From contig NZ_KE386872.1 in assembly GCF_000429265.1 (NCBI RefSeq), positions 257,622 through 321,621 on the forward strand: DNA of 64,000 nucleotides, in the 5' to 3' direction. Position numbers and translations under genes: made by a program. The DNA comes from Actinomyces gerencseriae DSM 6844 (GTDB lineage: Bacteria; Actinomycetota; Actinomycetes; Actinomycetales; Actinomycetaceae). The notes beneath the pieces are model-generated. The model did not search any database, had not been told where the DNA came from, and saw only the letters and a program-made list of their open reading frames with translations. This document shows positions 8,783-16,851 of this stretch, one piece after another. The number at the start of each line of letters is the position of its first letter. Positions within the stretch are counted from its first letter, which is position 1.

Positions 8783-8798
8783 GAAAGGTCAGAGACTC

Positions 8799-11628
8799 GT
8801 GGCCTCCCGCCAGTCCGCTGCCGTCATCGGACCCGAGCGCTTCCGAGCGCCCGCGAGCAGCCCCGGAGCGACGGGGCGCTCACTGCTCGCCGGTCTCGCG
8901 CTGCTCCTCGTCGTCGTCGGCCTGCCGATCCTCCTGCTCACCACCCTGGGGCTGCCGCCCATCCCGACCGACCTGTCGCTGAGCGTCCTGACCCGCGCCG
9001 TGTCCGTCGATGCGCTGCTGGGCGTGCTCGTCTGGGTCGTGTGGCTGGCATGGCTCCAGTTCACCGCGTGCACCGCGGTCGAGCTGGTCTCAGCCCTGCG
9101 CGGCGACGACGTGCCCGGGCACCTGCCGCTGTCGGGCGGCATGCAGTCGCTGGTGCGCAGGCTGGTCATCACCGCGCTGCTGATCACCTCGGCCTCCACG
9201 CCGGCCGTCGCGGCGCCCGCCGCAGCGCCCCCGACCCCCGCGCCGACGGCGACGGCGGCAGCCGTGGAGGCGCCCCGGGGGGACGCGGCTCCCGTCCCGG
9301 GGAGCGGCTCGTCGGCCGATTCAGCTGCCGGACCGGTGACCAGCCGGCTAGAGGATCAGGATTCCCGACTCCCCCAGGGGCCCCAGGTCTCCCAGGACCC
9401 TCAGTCCTCCCAGGGCTCCGGTGACACCGGCACGGTGGTCGGCAACGTGACCTACAAGCTCGGCGACACGGTGCTGGACCCGGAGATCGGCGCTCAGCTC
9501 GTGGGTCAGCGCGTCTACGTGGTCCAGCCGCCGCAGGGCCACTACCACGACAACCTCTGGGACATCGCCGAGCGCACGCTCGGCGACGGCCGCGCCTATC
9601 AGCAGATCTACGACCTCAACGCCGGCCGGACGCAGCCCGATGGCCGGTCCTTGGAGCTGGCGCGCCTCATCCAGCCGAACTGGTACCTCATCATGCCGGA
9701 GTCGGCGACCGACGTCCCCCGCGTCGAGGCCGTGACGACCCTCGCCCCGCCCGCGCCGGCCCCCGAGCCGGAGCCCACGGGCGGGGAGCAGCAGCAGGCG
9801 CCCCCGGCTCAGCGGATCGACGACGTCCTCCCGGCGGACCTCCCCGCGTTCGGGGCGATCACGGCCGCCTCCGTACTCGCCCTGCTGACCCGGAGACGGC
9901 GCTACGGCTCCTGGAGGTTCCCCGACTCCGACGCGGGCGAGCTCGAGAGACTCCTGCGGGTCGGCGCCGACCCCGAGCGCGCGGGGCGGCTCGACACCGC
10001 CCTGCGGTCCCTGTCCGACCTCGCCGCCCCGCCCGAGCCCTACGCGGCCGGGGTCGACGACTCCGCGGTGATCCTGTTCCTGACGCGGGGCGTCCCGGAG
10101 GCCCCCGCGCCGTGGCGGACGCGTAAGGAGGGCAGGATCTGGGAGCTGCCGCGGGAGGCGGACGTCCGGGCCCCCGCCGAGCCCGCCCGGGTGGGGACCG
10201 GACTGGTGACCCTGGGCCGGGACGAGCGGGGGACCGATGTGCTCATCGACCTGAGCATGGTCGACGGCGACGTGGCCGTGGGCGGCGCGCCCTCGCTCGC
10301 CGCCGAGATCGTCTCGGCCCTCGCCCTGGAGCTGTGCACCAACCCGTGGTCGGCTCGCGTCCGGGTCACCGGCGTCGGCCTGCCCTCCGCCCTGCACTCC
10401 CTGTGCGGGGCCCGCCTGGAGGCCGCCCCGGACATCGCCGGCGCAGTCGGCGGCAGCGGCGCAGCGGGTGCGGCGGGCGCGGCTAGCGATGGTGGCGCGC
10501 CCTCGCCCGCCGAGGTCCTCACCGGTCGGCGCGGGGGCGTCGGCGCCGGCAACAGCGACAACGGATACAACAATCACATCGTGCTGGCCGTCAGCCAGGA
10601 GGTCGTCCCTCCCGCGCCCGTGGGCGGCCGCGGGGTCGCGCTCGTGCGCACCGGCGGTGGCAATGCCCGTTGGCGCATCGAGGTGGACTCCTCGGGCGGA
10701 GCGCGCGTCGAGCCGCTCGACGTCGCCGTGCGGGTCACGCGCGCCACGGAGGCCGATCTGGAGGCCCTGGGCGAGCTCTTCGCCGATCCCGTCGCGGGAG
10801 GGCGTCCCCCCCGTGCCCGAGCCGCCCTCGCCACCATCGGCCGCGGCGCTGCGCAGCGCGCCGGTGCGCGTCCAGGTGCTCGGCCCCGCCGTCGTCGTGG
10901 CTCCCGGCGCGGTGGATCCCGAGCGGCTCCCGCTGCTCACCGAGGAAGTCGCGTGCCTGGCCCTGCACCGCGAGGGACTCCACCCCCGCGTGCTCGGATC
11001 CATGATCTGGCCGCTGGGCGTGACGGGCGACGTCGTGGCGGCCTCGATCGATCGGCTCCGCTCCTGGCTGGGGCGCGACGAGACCGGGGCGGACCACCTG
11101 CGCGAGGACGCCGAGGGCAGGCTGACGCTCGCCCCCGACGTGGCCGTGGACTGGGACGTGCTCCGCGGCCTGCTGGCGGCGGCCCGGCGCGCTGAGGCGC
11201 GAGGGGGCGACGAGGAGGAGCTCCGCCTGCTCCAGGAGGCGCTGCGACTCGTGCGCGGCCCCGTGTGCCAGGGCGCCGACCAGGGCCGCTACGGGTGGCT
11301 CGCCCGCTTGCGCACCACCCACGAGTCCGAGGGGCTCATCACCGACGCCGCCCATCGCGTCGCCGTCCTCCTGGGCGATGACGACCCCGACGGGGCCGCC
11401 GGAGCGATCGCGGTGGGACTCCAGGTGGTCGATCTCGACCAGCGCCTGTGGCGGGACGACCTGCGCCTGGCCGCCGCGTCGGGCCAGGACCGGCTCGCCG
11501 CACGAGTGAACGCCCTTCTCGATCTGTCCGGGGCCGATGACCTGCGCCGGGTCGATCCCCGTACTGCGGCTCTTGTCGAGGAGCTGGCTCCGGGGCGGGG
11601 GCTGGGGGTGCGGCGTCGTCCGGCGTGA
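8799..11628 (+). CDS. LysM and BTAD domain membrane protein, interrupted by a +1 frameshift
   Basis: The first frame (from GTG 8799) encodes three hydrophobic segments (about residues 29-52, 66-88 and 120-142), a low-complexity Pro/Ala/Ser linker, and a LysM module at about residues 240-305 (W-D-I-A-E-R-T-L-G-D). A further conserved region with alternating helices follows. At 10806-10812 there is a run of seven C. Beyond it the sensible protein continues in the next frame (V-R-V-Q-V-L-G-P ... to the stop at 11626-11628), giving an OmpR/BTAD-like winged-helix and helical repeat region. The whole resembles the large LysM-BTAD proteins that end actinobacterial Flp pilus loci. Either the gene is inactivated, the C-run is a slippage site, or one base is miscalled. 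Confidence 0.6.
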
Positions 11629-11742
11629 GCGGTTCGGGACGGTCCTTCCGGGCGCCACCCCGGTTTCGGGTGACGGGGTCCGCCGTCGGCTCGGGCTCTG
11701 GGGCCGGCCCCGCAGCCCCGGCAACCGAGCGCGGGTCGCCGG

Positions 11743-11891
11743 ACCGGTCTCGAGCCGGAACTCGACCGATTTCGACGCGGAACTGAACCGATCTCGAGCC
11801 GGAACTCGACCGATCTCGGCGCGGAACCGGACCGATCTCGAGCCGGAACTGAACCGATCTCGGCGCGGAACTGAACCGATCTCGGCGAAGG
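11743..11891 (+). repeat. 22-bp intergenic repeat, locus 3 (about 6.8 tandem units)
   Basis: Six full units begin at 11743, 11765, 11787, 11809, 11831 and 11853, followed by a partial unit ending in GGCGAAGG at 11891. Units alternate between a form with CTCGAGCC and one with CTCGGCGC in the middle. The array lies between two convergent genes and is the longest of the five loci. Confidence 0.85.
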
Positions 11892-11924
11892 AGCCGGGCT
11901 GCCATGGCGGTCTCCGGGCTCGTC

Positions 11925-14120
11925 TCAGGGCCTCGCGGTCGTCGCCGCCCTCAGGGCCGAGCGCAGCCCCTCGGCGGCCAGCTGCTGGCGGGCGCGCAGG
12001 AAGGCGGCCCGCAGCTCGGGCGAGGAGGCGAGGTCGCCGAGCACTTCCGGCAGATCCAGGAATGCGCCGGGCCGGTCGCGATCTTCGCGCACGGCGTCCA
12101 GGAGCCGGTCGCGCAGCGGATCGGGCAGCTCCCGGGCGTCGGCGCCGGAGCGCTCGAAGTCGTCGAGGCGCTGGCGCCAGCCGGCCAGGATGAGGGCCCC
12201 GTGCCCGACGCCGTCGCCCGCGGCGATGCGATCCCGGATGACGGGGGCGAGGAAGGTCGCCAGCCGGTCGGAGGCGTCCACCACCTGACGGTCCAGGGTG
12301 TCGCGCACCGCCTCCCCGGCGAGGCGCTCCTCCAGGGACCGGCAGTAGGCCCCCAGGTCGATGCCGGGGACGGAACCGAGCGTCGGCAGCGCCTCGTGGC
12401 GCATGTAGCTGCCGACGAACCCCGCGATGTCCGCGTCCTGCATGGCCTCGTGCACCATGGTGCGCCCGGCGAGCAGGCCGAGGTGGCCCAGCGCCTGATG
12501 GGAGGCGTTGAGCAGGCGCAGCTTCATCCGCTCGTAGGGGGTGACGTCCTCGACGACGCGCGCCCCGACGTCCTCGAAGGCGGGGCGCCCCGCGCGGAAG
12601 CGGTCCTCGACCACCCACTGGATGAAGGACTCGGCGCGCACGGGCCAGGCGTCCTCGACGCCGAAGTGCTCGGCGAGGTCCATCCTGGTGCGATCGGTGG
12701 TCGCGGGCGTGATGCGGTCGACCATGGAGCCGGGGAAGTCGACGTGCTCGTCGATCCAGGGCGCGAGGTCGGGGGCGCGGCGCAGCGCGAAGCCGCGCAC
12801 CGCCTCCCGGGCGGCCTCGCCGTTGCGAGGCAGGTTGTCGCAGCTCATGATCGTCACGCCCCCGGCGCCGGCGAGCCTGCGACGCTCCAGCGCGGCGACG
12901 ATGAGCCCCAGGGCGCTGCCCGGCGCTGCGCCGTCATCCGCCGCGAGATCGGCGAGCACGGCCTCGGAGCGGGGGGAGAACGCGCCCGCGCCGTCGGTCT
13001 CGTAGCCTCCCTCGGTGATCGTCATGGAGATGATCCGGGTCCGCGGGTCCGCCAGCGCGTCGATGACGGCCCGCGGCTCCTCGGGGGCGAACAGGTACTG
13101 CGAGAGCGCGCCGATCACGCGGGCGTGCTCGCTCCCGTCGGGATCGACCGTGACCAGGGTGTAGAGGTCGTCCTGCGCCGCGAGCGCGTCGCGCAGGGCC
13201 CGGTCGTGCTCAAGGACGCCGACCCCGACGAGCCGCCAGCGCAGGTCCCCGCCCCGGCGGAGGCGGTCGATGTACTGGGCGAGGTGGGCGCGGTGGAAGC
13301 CGCCGACGCCGAGGTGGACGATCTGGCGGTCCCCGGTCCGGCGGTCGTAGTCGGGGACGGCGACGGACTCGTCCAGGCGGGGCAGGGACGAGGCCGTCAG
13401 TGCGATGCTCGTGGCCCCCTTCCCCCGCTCCAGCACGACATCGGCGAGGGCGCGGGTGCGCTCGACGGTCCGCGCGTTGCGCGCGTCGACCGTGCGCACC
13501 CACTGCTCCGAGTGGGCGGGGTCGTCGCCGTGCGCGATGCGCCTGGCCACGAGCCGCTCCGTCCGCAGGGCCCGGGGCGCCTCCACGTACCACGTGGTGT
13601 CGAGCAGTGGGGCGATGACCCGCCAGCCGTCGTCGTCGTGCAGCAGGTAGTTGCCCTCGGTGACGACGAGCGGCACGCGGCGCGGGATCGCGATCGATCC
13701 GGCGATCGGCTTCTCGATGGAGCGGTCGAAATCGGGGGCGTAGACGACCTCCTCGTCCTGGCGGCGCAGACGGGTCAGGAGTGATGCGAAGCCGCCGACG
13801 TCGAAGGTGTCGGGGGCTCCCATCCGGTCGCGGCTCCCCTGACGGACGAGCTCCTCCTGCGCGAGGTGGAAGCCGTCCATGGGGACCAGGACGGCGTCGT
13901 CCCCCACCGCCTGGACGATCTTCCGGGCGACTGTCGACTTGCCGGACCCCGGCGGCCCGATGATCCCCAGGATGACCCGTCCGCCGGCTCTCGCCGCCCG
14001 GGCGGCGAGAGCGTTGGCCAGATCGACGGCCAGGGACAGGTCCTCGATCCGAGTCTGGTCGGGCGCGGAACGGTCGTCCCGGCCGGCGGGGCGGCGAGGG
14101 CCGCCCGGTGTCTCGCGCAT
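11925..14120 (-). CDS. P-loop sugar/nucleoside kinase fused to mannitol dehydrogenase family protein
   Basis: The 731-residue protein joins two enzymes. Residues about 1-235 form a uridine kinase/pantothenate kinase-type P-loop kinase with Walker A G-P-P-G-S-G-K-S-T at 55-63 and M-D-G-F-H, typical of that fold. From about residue 262 a complete long-chain mannitol/polyol dehydrogenase begins with the Rossmann motif H-L-G-V-G-G-F-H-R-A-H. It carries the catalytic region K-L-R-L-L-N-A-S-H (Lys, Asn and His of the family signature). The likely reactions are polyol-ketose interconversion and phosphorylation of the resulting sugar, but the substrates (mannitol/fructose, arabinitol/xylulose or fructuronate) cannot be fixed from sequence. 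The gene is divergent from an SDR and close to a LacI regulator, supporting a carbohydrate role. The two domains are usually separate genes. Confidence 0.75.
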   Translation of the reverse strand: MRETPGGPRRPAGRDDRSAPDQTRIEDLSLAVDLANALAARAARAGGRVILGIIGPPGSGKSTVARKIVQAVGDDAVLVPMDGFHLAQEELVRQGSRDRMGAPDTFDVGGFASLLTRLRRQDEEVVYAPDFDRSIEKPIAGSIAIPRRVPLVVTEGNYLLHDDDGWRVIAPLLDTTWYVEAPRALRTERLVARRIAHGDDPAHSEQWVRTVDARNARTVERTRALADVVLERGKGATSIALTASSLPRLDESVAVPDYDRRTGDRQIVHLGVGGFHRAHLAQYIDRLRRGGDLRWRLVGVGVLEHDRALRDALAAQDDLYTLVTVDPDGSEHARVIGALSQYLFAPEEPRAVIDALADPRTRIISMTITEGGYETDGAGAFSPRSEAVLADLAADDGAAPGSALGLIVAALERRRLAGAGGVTIMSCDNLPRNGEAAREAVRGFALRRAPDLAPWIDEHVDFPGSMVDRITPATTDRTRMDLAEHFGVEDAWPVRAESFIQWVVEDRFRAGRPAFEDVGARVVEDVTPYERMKLRLLNASHQALGHLGLLAGRTMVHEAMQDADIAGFVGSYMRHEALPTLGSVPGIDLGAYCRSLEERLAGEAVRDTLDRQVVDASDRLATFLAPVIRDRIAAGDGVGHGALILAGWRQRLDDFERSGADARELPDPLRDRLLDAVREDRDRPGAFLDLPEVLGDLASSPELRAAFLRARQQLAAEGLRSALRAATTARP

Positions 14121-14250
14121 GGCTCCTCCTCGTTGAGCGCGCCGGTGCGCCGCTGCTCCGACGCGCTGGTGCGGTGGTGCGCTTCGGCGCGGCGGTTCGC
14201 TTCGGCGACGGGTGATCCGGTAGTCCGGGTGATTCGAACGCTAATCGCCT

Positions 14251-14299
14251 ATGACACCGGAATCAATCGTGATCAGTGCCATAATGACACCGGAGTCAT
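14251..14299. promoter_or_regulatory. two operator-like palindromes, probably LacI-family sites
   Basis: ATGACACCGGAGTCAT at 14284-14299 is an inverted repeat (ATGAC/GTCAT), and a near copy (ATGACACCGGAATCAA) lies at 14251-14266, with 33 bp between starts. Both lie in the divergent promoter region between the kinase-dehydrogenase fusion and the SDR. Size and symmetry fit LacI-type operators. The LacI regulator encoded at 15325-16341 is the obvious candidate to bind them; this is inference. Confidence 0.55.
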
Positions 14300-14388
14300 G
14301 CCGTGTTGGACTGTCGTCACCGACGCCGGATGCACTGGCGCTCCCGGGTACCCCGCGGGAGGAATGCGAGGGATGCAAGGAGGCACTC

Positions 14389-15120
14389 ATGGACGACTTC
14401 TTCAATGGACGCACGATTCTGGTGACCGGCGCGAGCGGAGGCATCGGCGGTGCGACCGTCCGGCGTCTGCGGGCGCGCGGCGCGACCGTCCTTGCGGGCG
14501 GGCGCGATGAGGAGGCCCTGGCGGCCCTGGCCGACGAGACCGGTGCGCGGCCCCTGCCCTTCGAGCTGACCGATGAGGGCAGCGTCCGCGGGGCGATCGA
14601 GGGCCGCGACCTGTACGGCGTCGTCAACTGCGGGGGCTGGGGCGGGGCCATCGAGACGCCGCTGGAGGCCGACGTCGAGGTCTTCGACAAGGTGATGGCC
14701 ATCAACGCCCGCGGCGCGCTGCTCGTGACGAAGTACGCCGCGCGGGAGATGGTGCGCGTGGGGCGGGGCGGAGCCATCGTCAACGTGTCCAGCCAGGCGA
14801 GCCTGGTGGGGCTCAAGGGGCACATCGCCTACGGCTCCTCCAAGGCCGCGCTGGACAACATCACGCGGGTCTCCGCTCTGGAGCTCGGCGAGCACGGCAT
14901 TCGCGTCAACGGCGTCAACCCGACCGTCGTCATGACGCCCATGTCCGCCTGGTACTGGGGCAAGCCGGAGATCGAGGGCCCCTACCTGGAGCAGATGCCC
15001 CTGGGCCGCTGGGCCACCGAGGACGACATCGCCGGGCCCATCGTCTTCCTGCTCAGCGACGATGCGGCCATGATCACCGGCGTGAGCCTGCCGATCGACG
15101 GCGGCTACACCAACCGCTGA
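14389..15120 (+). CDS. short-chain dehydrogenase, L-xylulose/carbonyl reductase-like
   Basis: ATG 14389 is preceded by AAGGAGG with 5 bp spacing, which fixes the start (the frame is open further upstream). The 243-residue protein is a classical SDR: T-G-A-S-G-G-I-G-G binds the dinucleotide near the N-terminus and the catalytic Ser, Tyr and Lys appear in N-V-S-S-Q and Y-G-S-S-K. The segment V-N-P-T-V-V-M-T-P-M and the C-terminus L-P-I-D-G-G-Y resemble dicarbonyl/L-xylulose reductases. A role in polyol-ketose interconversion with the divergent mannitol dehydrogenase fusion is likely. Expression is probably controlled by the two palindromes upstream. Confidence 0.75.
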   Translation: MDDFFNGRTILVTGASGGIGGATVRRLRARGATVLAGGRDEEALAALADETGARPLPFELTDEGSVRGAIEGRDLYGVVNCGGWGGAIETPLEADVEVFDKVMAINARGALLVTKYAAREMVRVGRGGAIVNVSSQASLVGLKGHIAYGSSKAALDNITRVSALELGEHGIRVNGVNPTVVMTPMSAWYWGKPEIEGPYLEQMPLGRWATEDDIAGPIVFLLSDDAAMITGVSLPIDGGYTNR

Positions 15121-15324
15121 CGGGCGGGCGCGGCCGGGTGCGCAGGTGCGGGCCGACGGCCGGGCGCGCGGCCGCTGCGCCATCGCCGTGGCCGCAGCCT
15201 CCGCCGCGACGGGCCTCTCCCGAGTGGGCGGCCGACGGACGGCCCCCGCCCGGGCGCCGTCGCCCGCGGTTGAGCGTGGTTCAATGAGTCCCCGTCCGCC
15301 CCGTCCCGAGCCCCAGGAGGCCCG

Positions 15325-16341
15325 ATGGTCACCATGCGCGAGGTGGCCGCGCGCGCGCGAGTGAGCCAGAAGACCGTCTCCCGCGTCTTCAATGACGATC
15401 CGCACGTGCGTCCCGAGACCCGCGAGCGGGTGCGCGGCGTGATGCGGGATCTCGGCTACGTAGCGAACCCGATCGCCGGGGTCTTCCGGTCGGGGAGGGT
15501 CCCGGTGCTCGGCATCGCCGTCCCCGACGTCGGGGATCCGTTCTTCGCCGTGATCGTGAGCGCCGTCGACGCCGTCGCGCGCGAGGCGGACATGTCGACC
15601 CTCGTCGCGAGCCTGGGTCACGACCCGGACCGGGAGGAGGATGTTGTGCGCAACCTCCTGCGTCGGGCTCCGAGCGGTCTCATCATGGCGCCGGTCGGGC
15701 CCGACCAGGGCTATCTCGATGTCACCGCCGCCGGGCTCCCGGTCGTGTTCGTGGATCGGGAGCCGGTCGGCCACGATTCCGACGTCATCCACCACGATGA
15801 CGCCGCGGGGGCCCGGCTCGCCGTCGAGCACCTCATCGAGCACGGCCACAGGCGCATCGCCTTCACCGGCGACAGCTCCGACCTGCCCACCACGCGTGAG
15901 CGGCTGCGCGTCCACCGGGAGGTCCTGCGCGAGCACGGACTGGACTGCCGGCCCGAGTTCGAGCGCCTCGGCGTCGTCGATGAGCGGACGGCGGATGAGG
16001 CCATCCGGGGGATCACCGGACTCGCGGAGCCCCCTACCGCCGTGTTCTCATCCAATGCCGCGTGCACCATGCTGCTCGTCCCGCCGCTGCTCGCCGCTGG
16101 TCTTTCGCTGGTCTCCTTCGGGGACTTCCCCATGGCGTCCTCGATTGCGATCCCGGTGTGCGTCGTGGACCAGGATCCCGCGGAGATGGGGTCTCTGGCT
16201 GCCGAGCGGATTCTGGCCCGTGCCCGTGCCCGCGGTGCGGCGGACAGCGGTGCAGCCGGTTCGGTGAAGCGGACCGTGCTTCCCGTCCGCCTCATTCACC
16301 GGGGCTCGTGTCTCCGTCGGGGGCCCGCGCCGACGGCGTGA
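15325..16341 (+). CDS. LacI family transcriptional regulator
   Basis: The 338-residue protein starts with a canonical LacI helix-turn-helix (T-M-R-E-V-A-A-R-A-R-V-S-Q-K-T-V-S-R-V-F) and hinge region, followed by a periplasmic-binding-protein-like effector domain. A ribosome binding site CAGGAGG precedes GTG/ATG at 15325. It follows the SDR in the same direction after about 200 bp and very likely represses the polyol locus in the absence of its sugar effector. TTGAGCGTGGTTCAA at 15271-15285 is a weak inverted repeat just upstream and might mediate autoregulation. The effector is unknown. Confidence 0.85.
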   Translation: MVTMREVAARARVSQKTVSRVFNDDPHVRPETRERVRGVMRDLGYVANPIAGVFRSGRVPVLGIAVPDVGDPFFAVIVSAVDAVAREADMSTLVASLGHDPDREEDVVRNLLRRAPSGLIMAPVGPDQGYLDVTAAGLPVVFVDREPVGHDSDVIHHDDAAGARLAVEHLIEHGHRRIAFTGDSSDLPTTRERLRVHREVLREHGLDCRPEFERLGVVDERTADEAIRGITGLAEPPTAVFSSNAACTMLLVPPLLAAGLSLVSFGDFPMASSIAIPVCVVDQDPAEMGSLAAERILARARARGAADSGAAGSVKRTVLPVRLIHRGSCLRRGPAPTA

Positions 16342-16405
16342 GGATGCGGGGCGGCGGCGCGCAATGCCGCCGGGTTCGGCCGTCGAGCCTCGGGGCGTCG
16401 AGTCG

Positions 16406-16458
16406 GGCGTTTCGGCGCGAGTCCGACGACGGCGCCGCCCGACTCGCGCCGAAATGCC
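16406..16458. repeat. palindromic intergenic element, family II copy 1 (possible terminator)
   Basis: TTCGGCGCGAGTC (16411-16423) pairs perfectly with GACTCGCGCCGAA (16441-16453). The stem extends to 16406/16458 with one G-T wobble and has a 17-nt loop. It follows the LacI gene by 65 bp and could act as a terminator, although no T-tract follows. A 25-nt arm of the same element recurs at 33027-33051. Confidence 0.6.
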
Positions 16459-16579
16459 AGCCTCGTCGAAGCGCGCTCGGCGGGCTCGGTGCGCCCGGCG
16501 GTGCGGAGATATCGTGAGCGCCTCCTCGACCCCAGACGGCGGCCAGGGCGGCCCTGATGCCCGAGCCTGTGGCGGTCCC

Positions 16580-16701
16580 GTGTCCAAATCTGCCACAAAG
16601 GCCCGGGACCGGTCGGAATGCTCGAAGAAAATCGTTGGTATTCCGGGCTTTTCTCCGTCGCCTGTGTCGGCTCGCGACGCCTTTGTGGCAGATTTGGACA
16701 C
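16580..16701. repeat. 122-bp element with perfect 23-bp inverted ends
   Basis: Positions 16580-16602 and 16679-16701 are exact inverted repeats of 23 bp (outer bases GTGTCCAAATCTGCCAC). They enclose 76 bp that codes for nothing. The ends are more AT-rich than the surroundings. The layout suits a miniature inverted-repeat element or a large hairpin between convergent genes. No target-site duplication was obvious. Confidence 0.6.
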
Positions 16702-16811
16702 ATCTGCGCTCCAACCGGTCCCACGCGTCCGGGAGCATAGCCGGGCGTGCTCCCCAATGGCTGGTCGGTCGTGCCGAGCGAGCGGCCTCGCGTCGCGAAC
16801 CGCGAGCCCGG

Positions 16812-16850
16812 ACCGATCTCGGTGCGGAACTGAACCGATCTCGGCGAAGG
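16812..16850 (+). repeat. 22-bp intergenic repeat, locus 4
   Basis: One full and one partial unit ending in GGCGAAGG, immediately (1 bp) before the 3' end of the minus-strand copper ATPase gene. Same size and orientation relative to the flanking minus-strand gene as the locus at 6832. Confidence 0.75.
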
Positions 16851-16851
16851 G

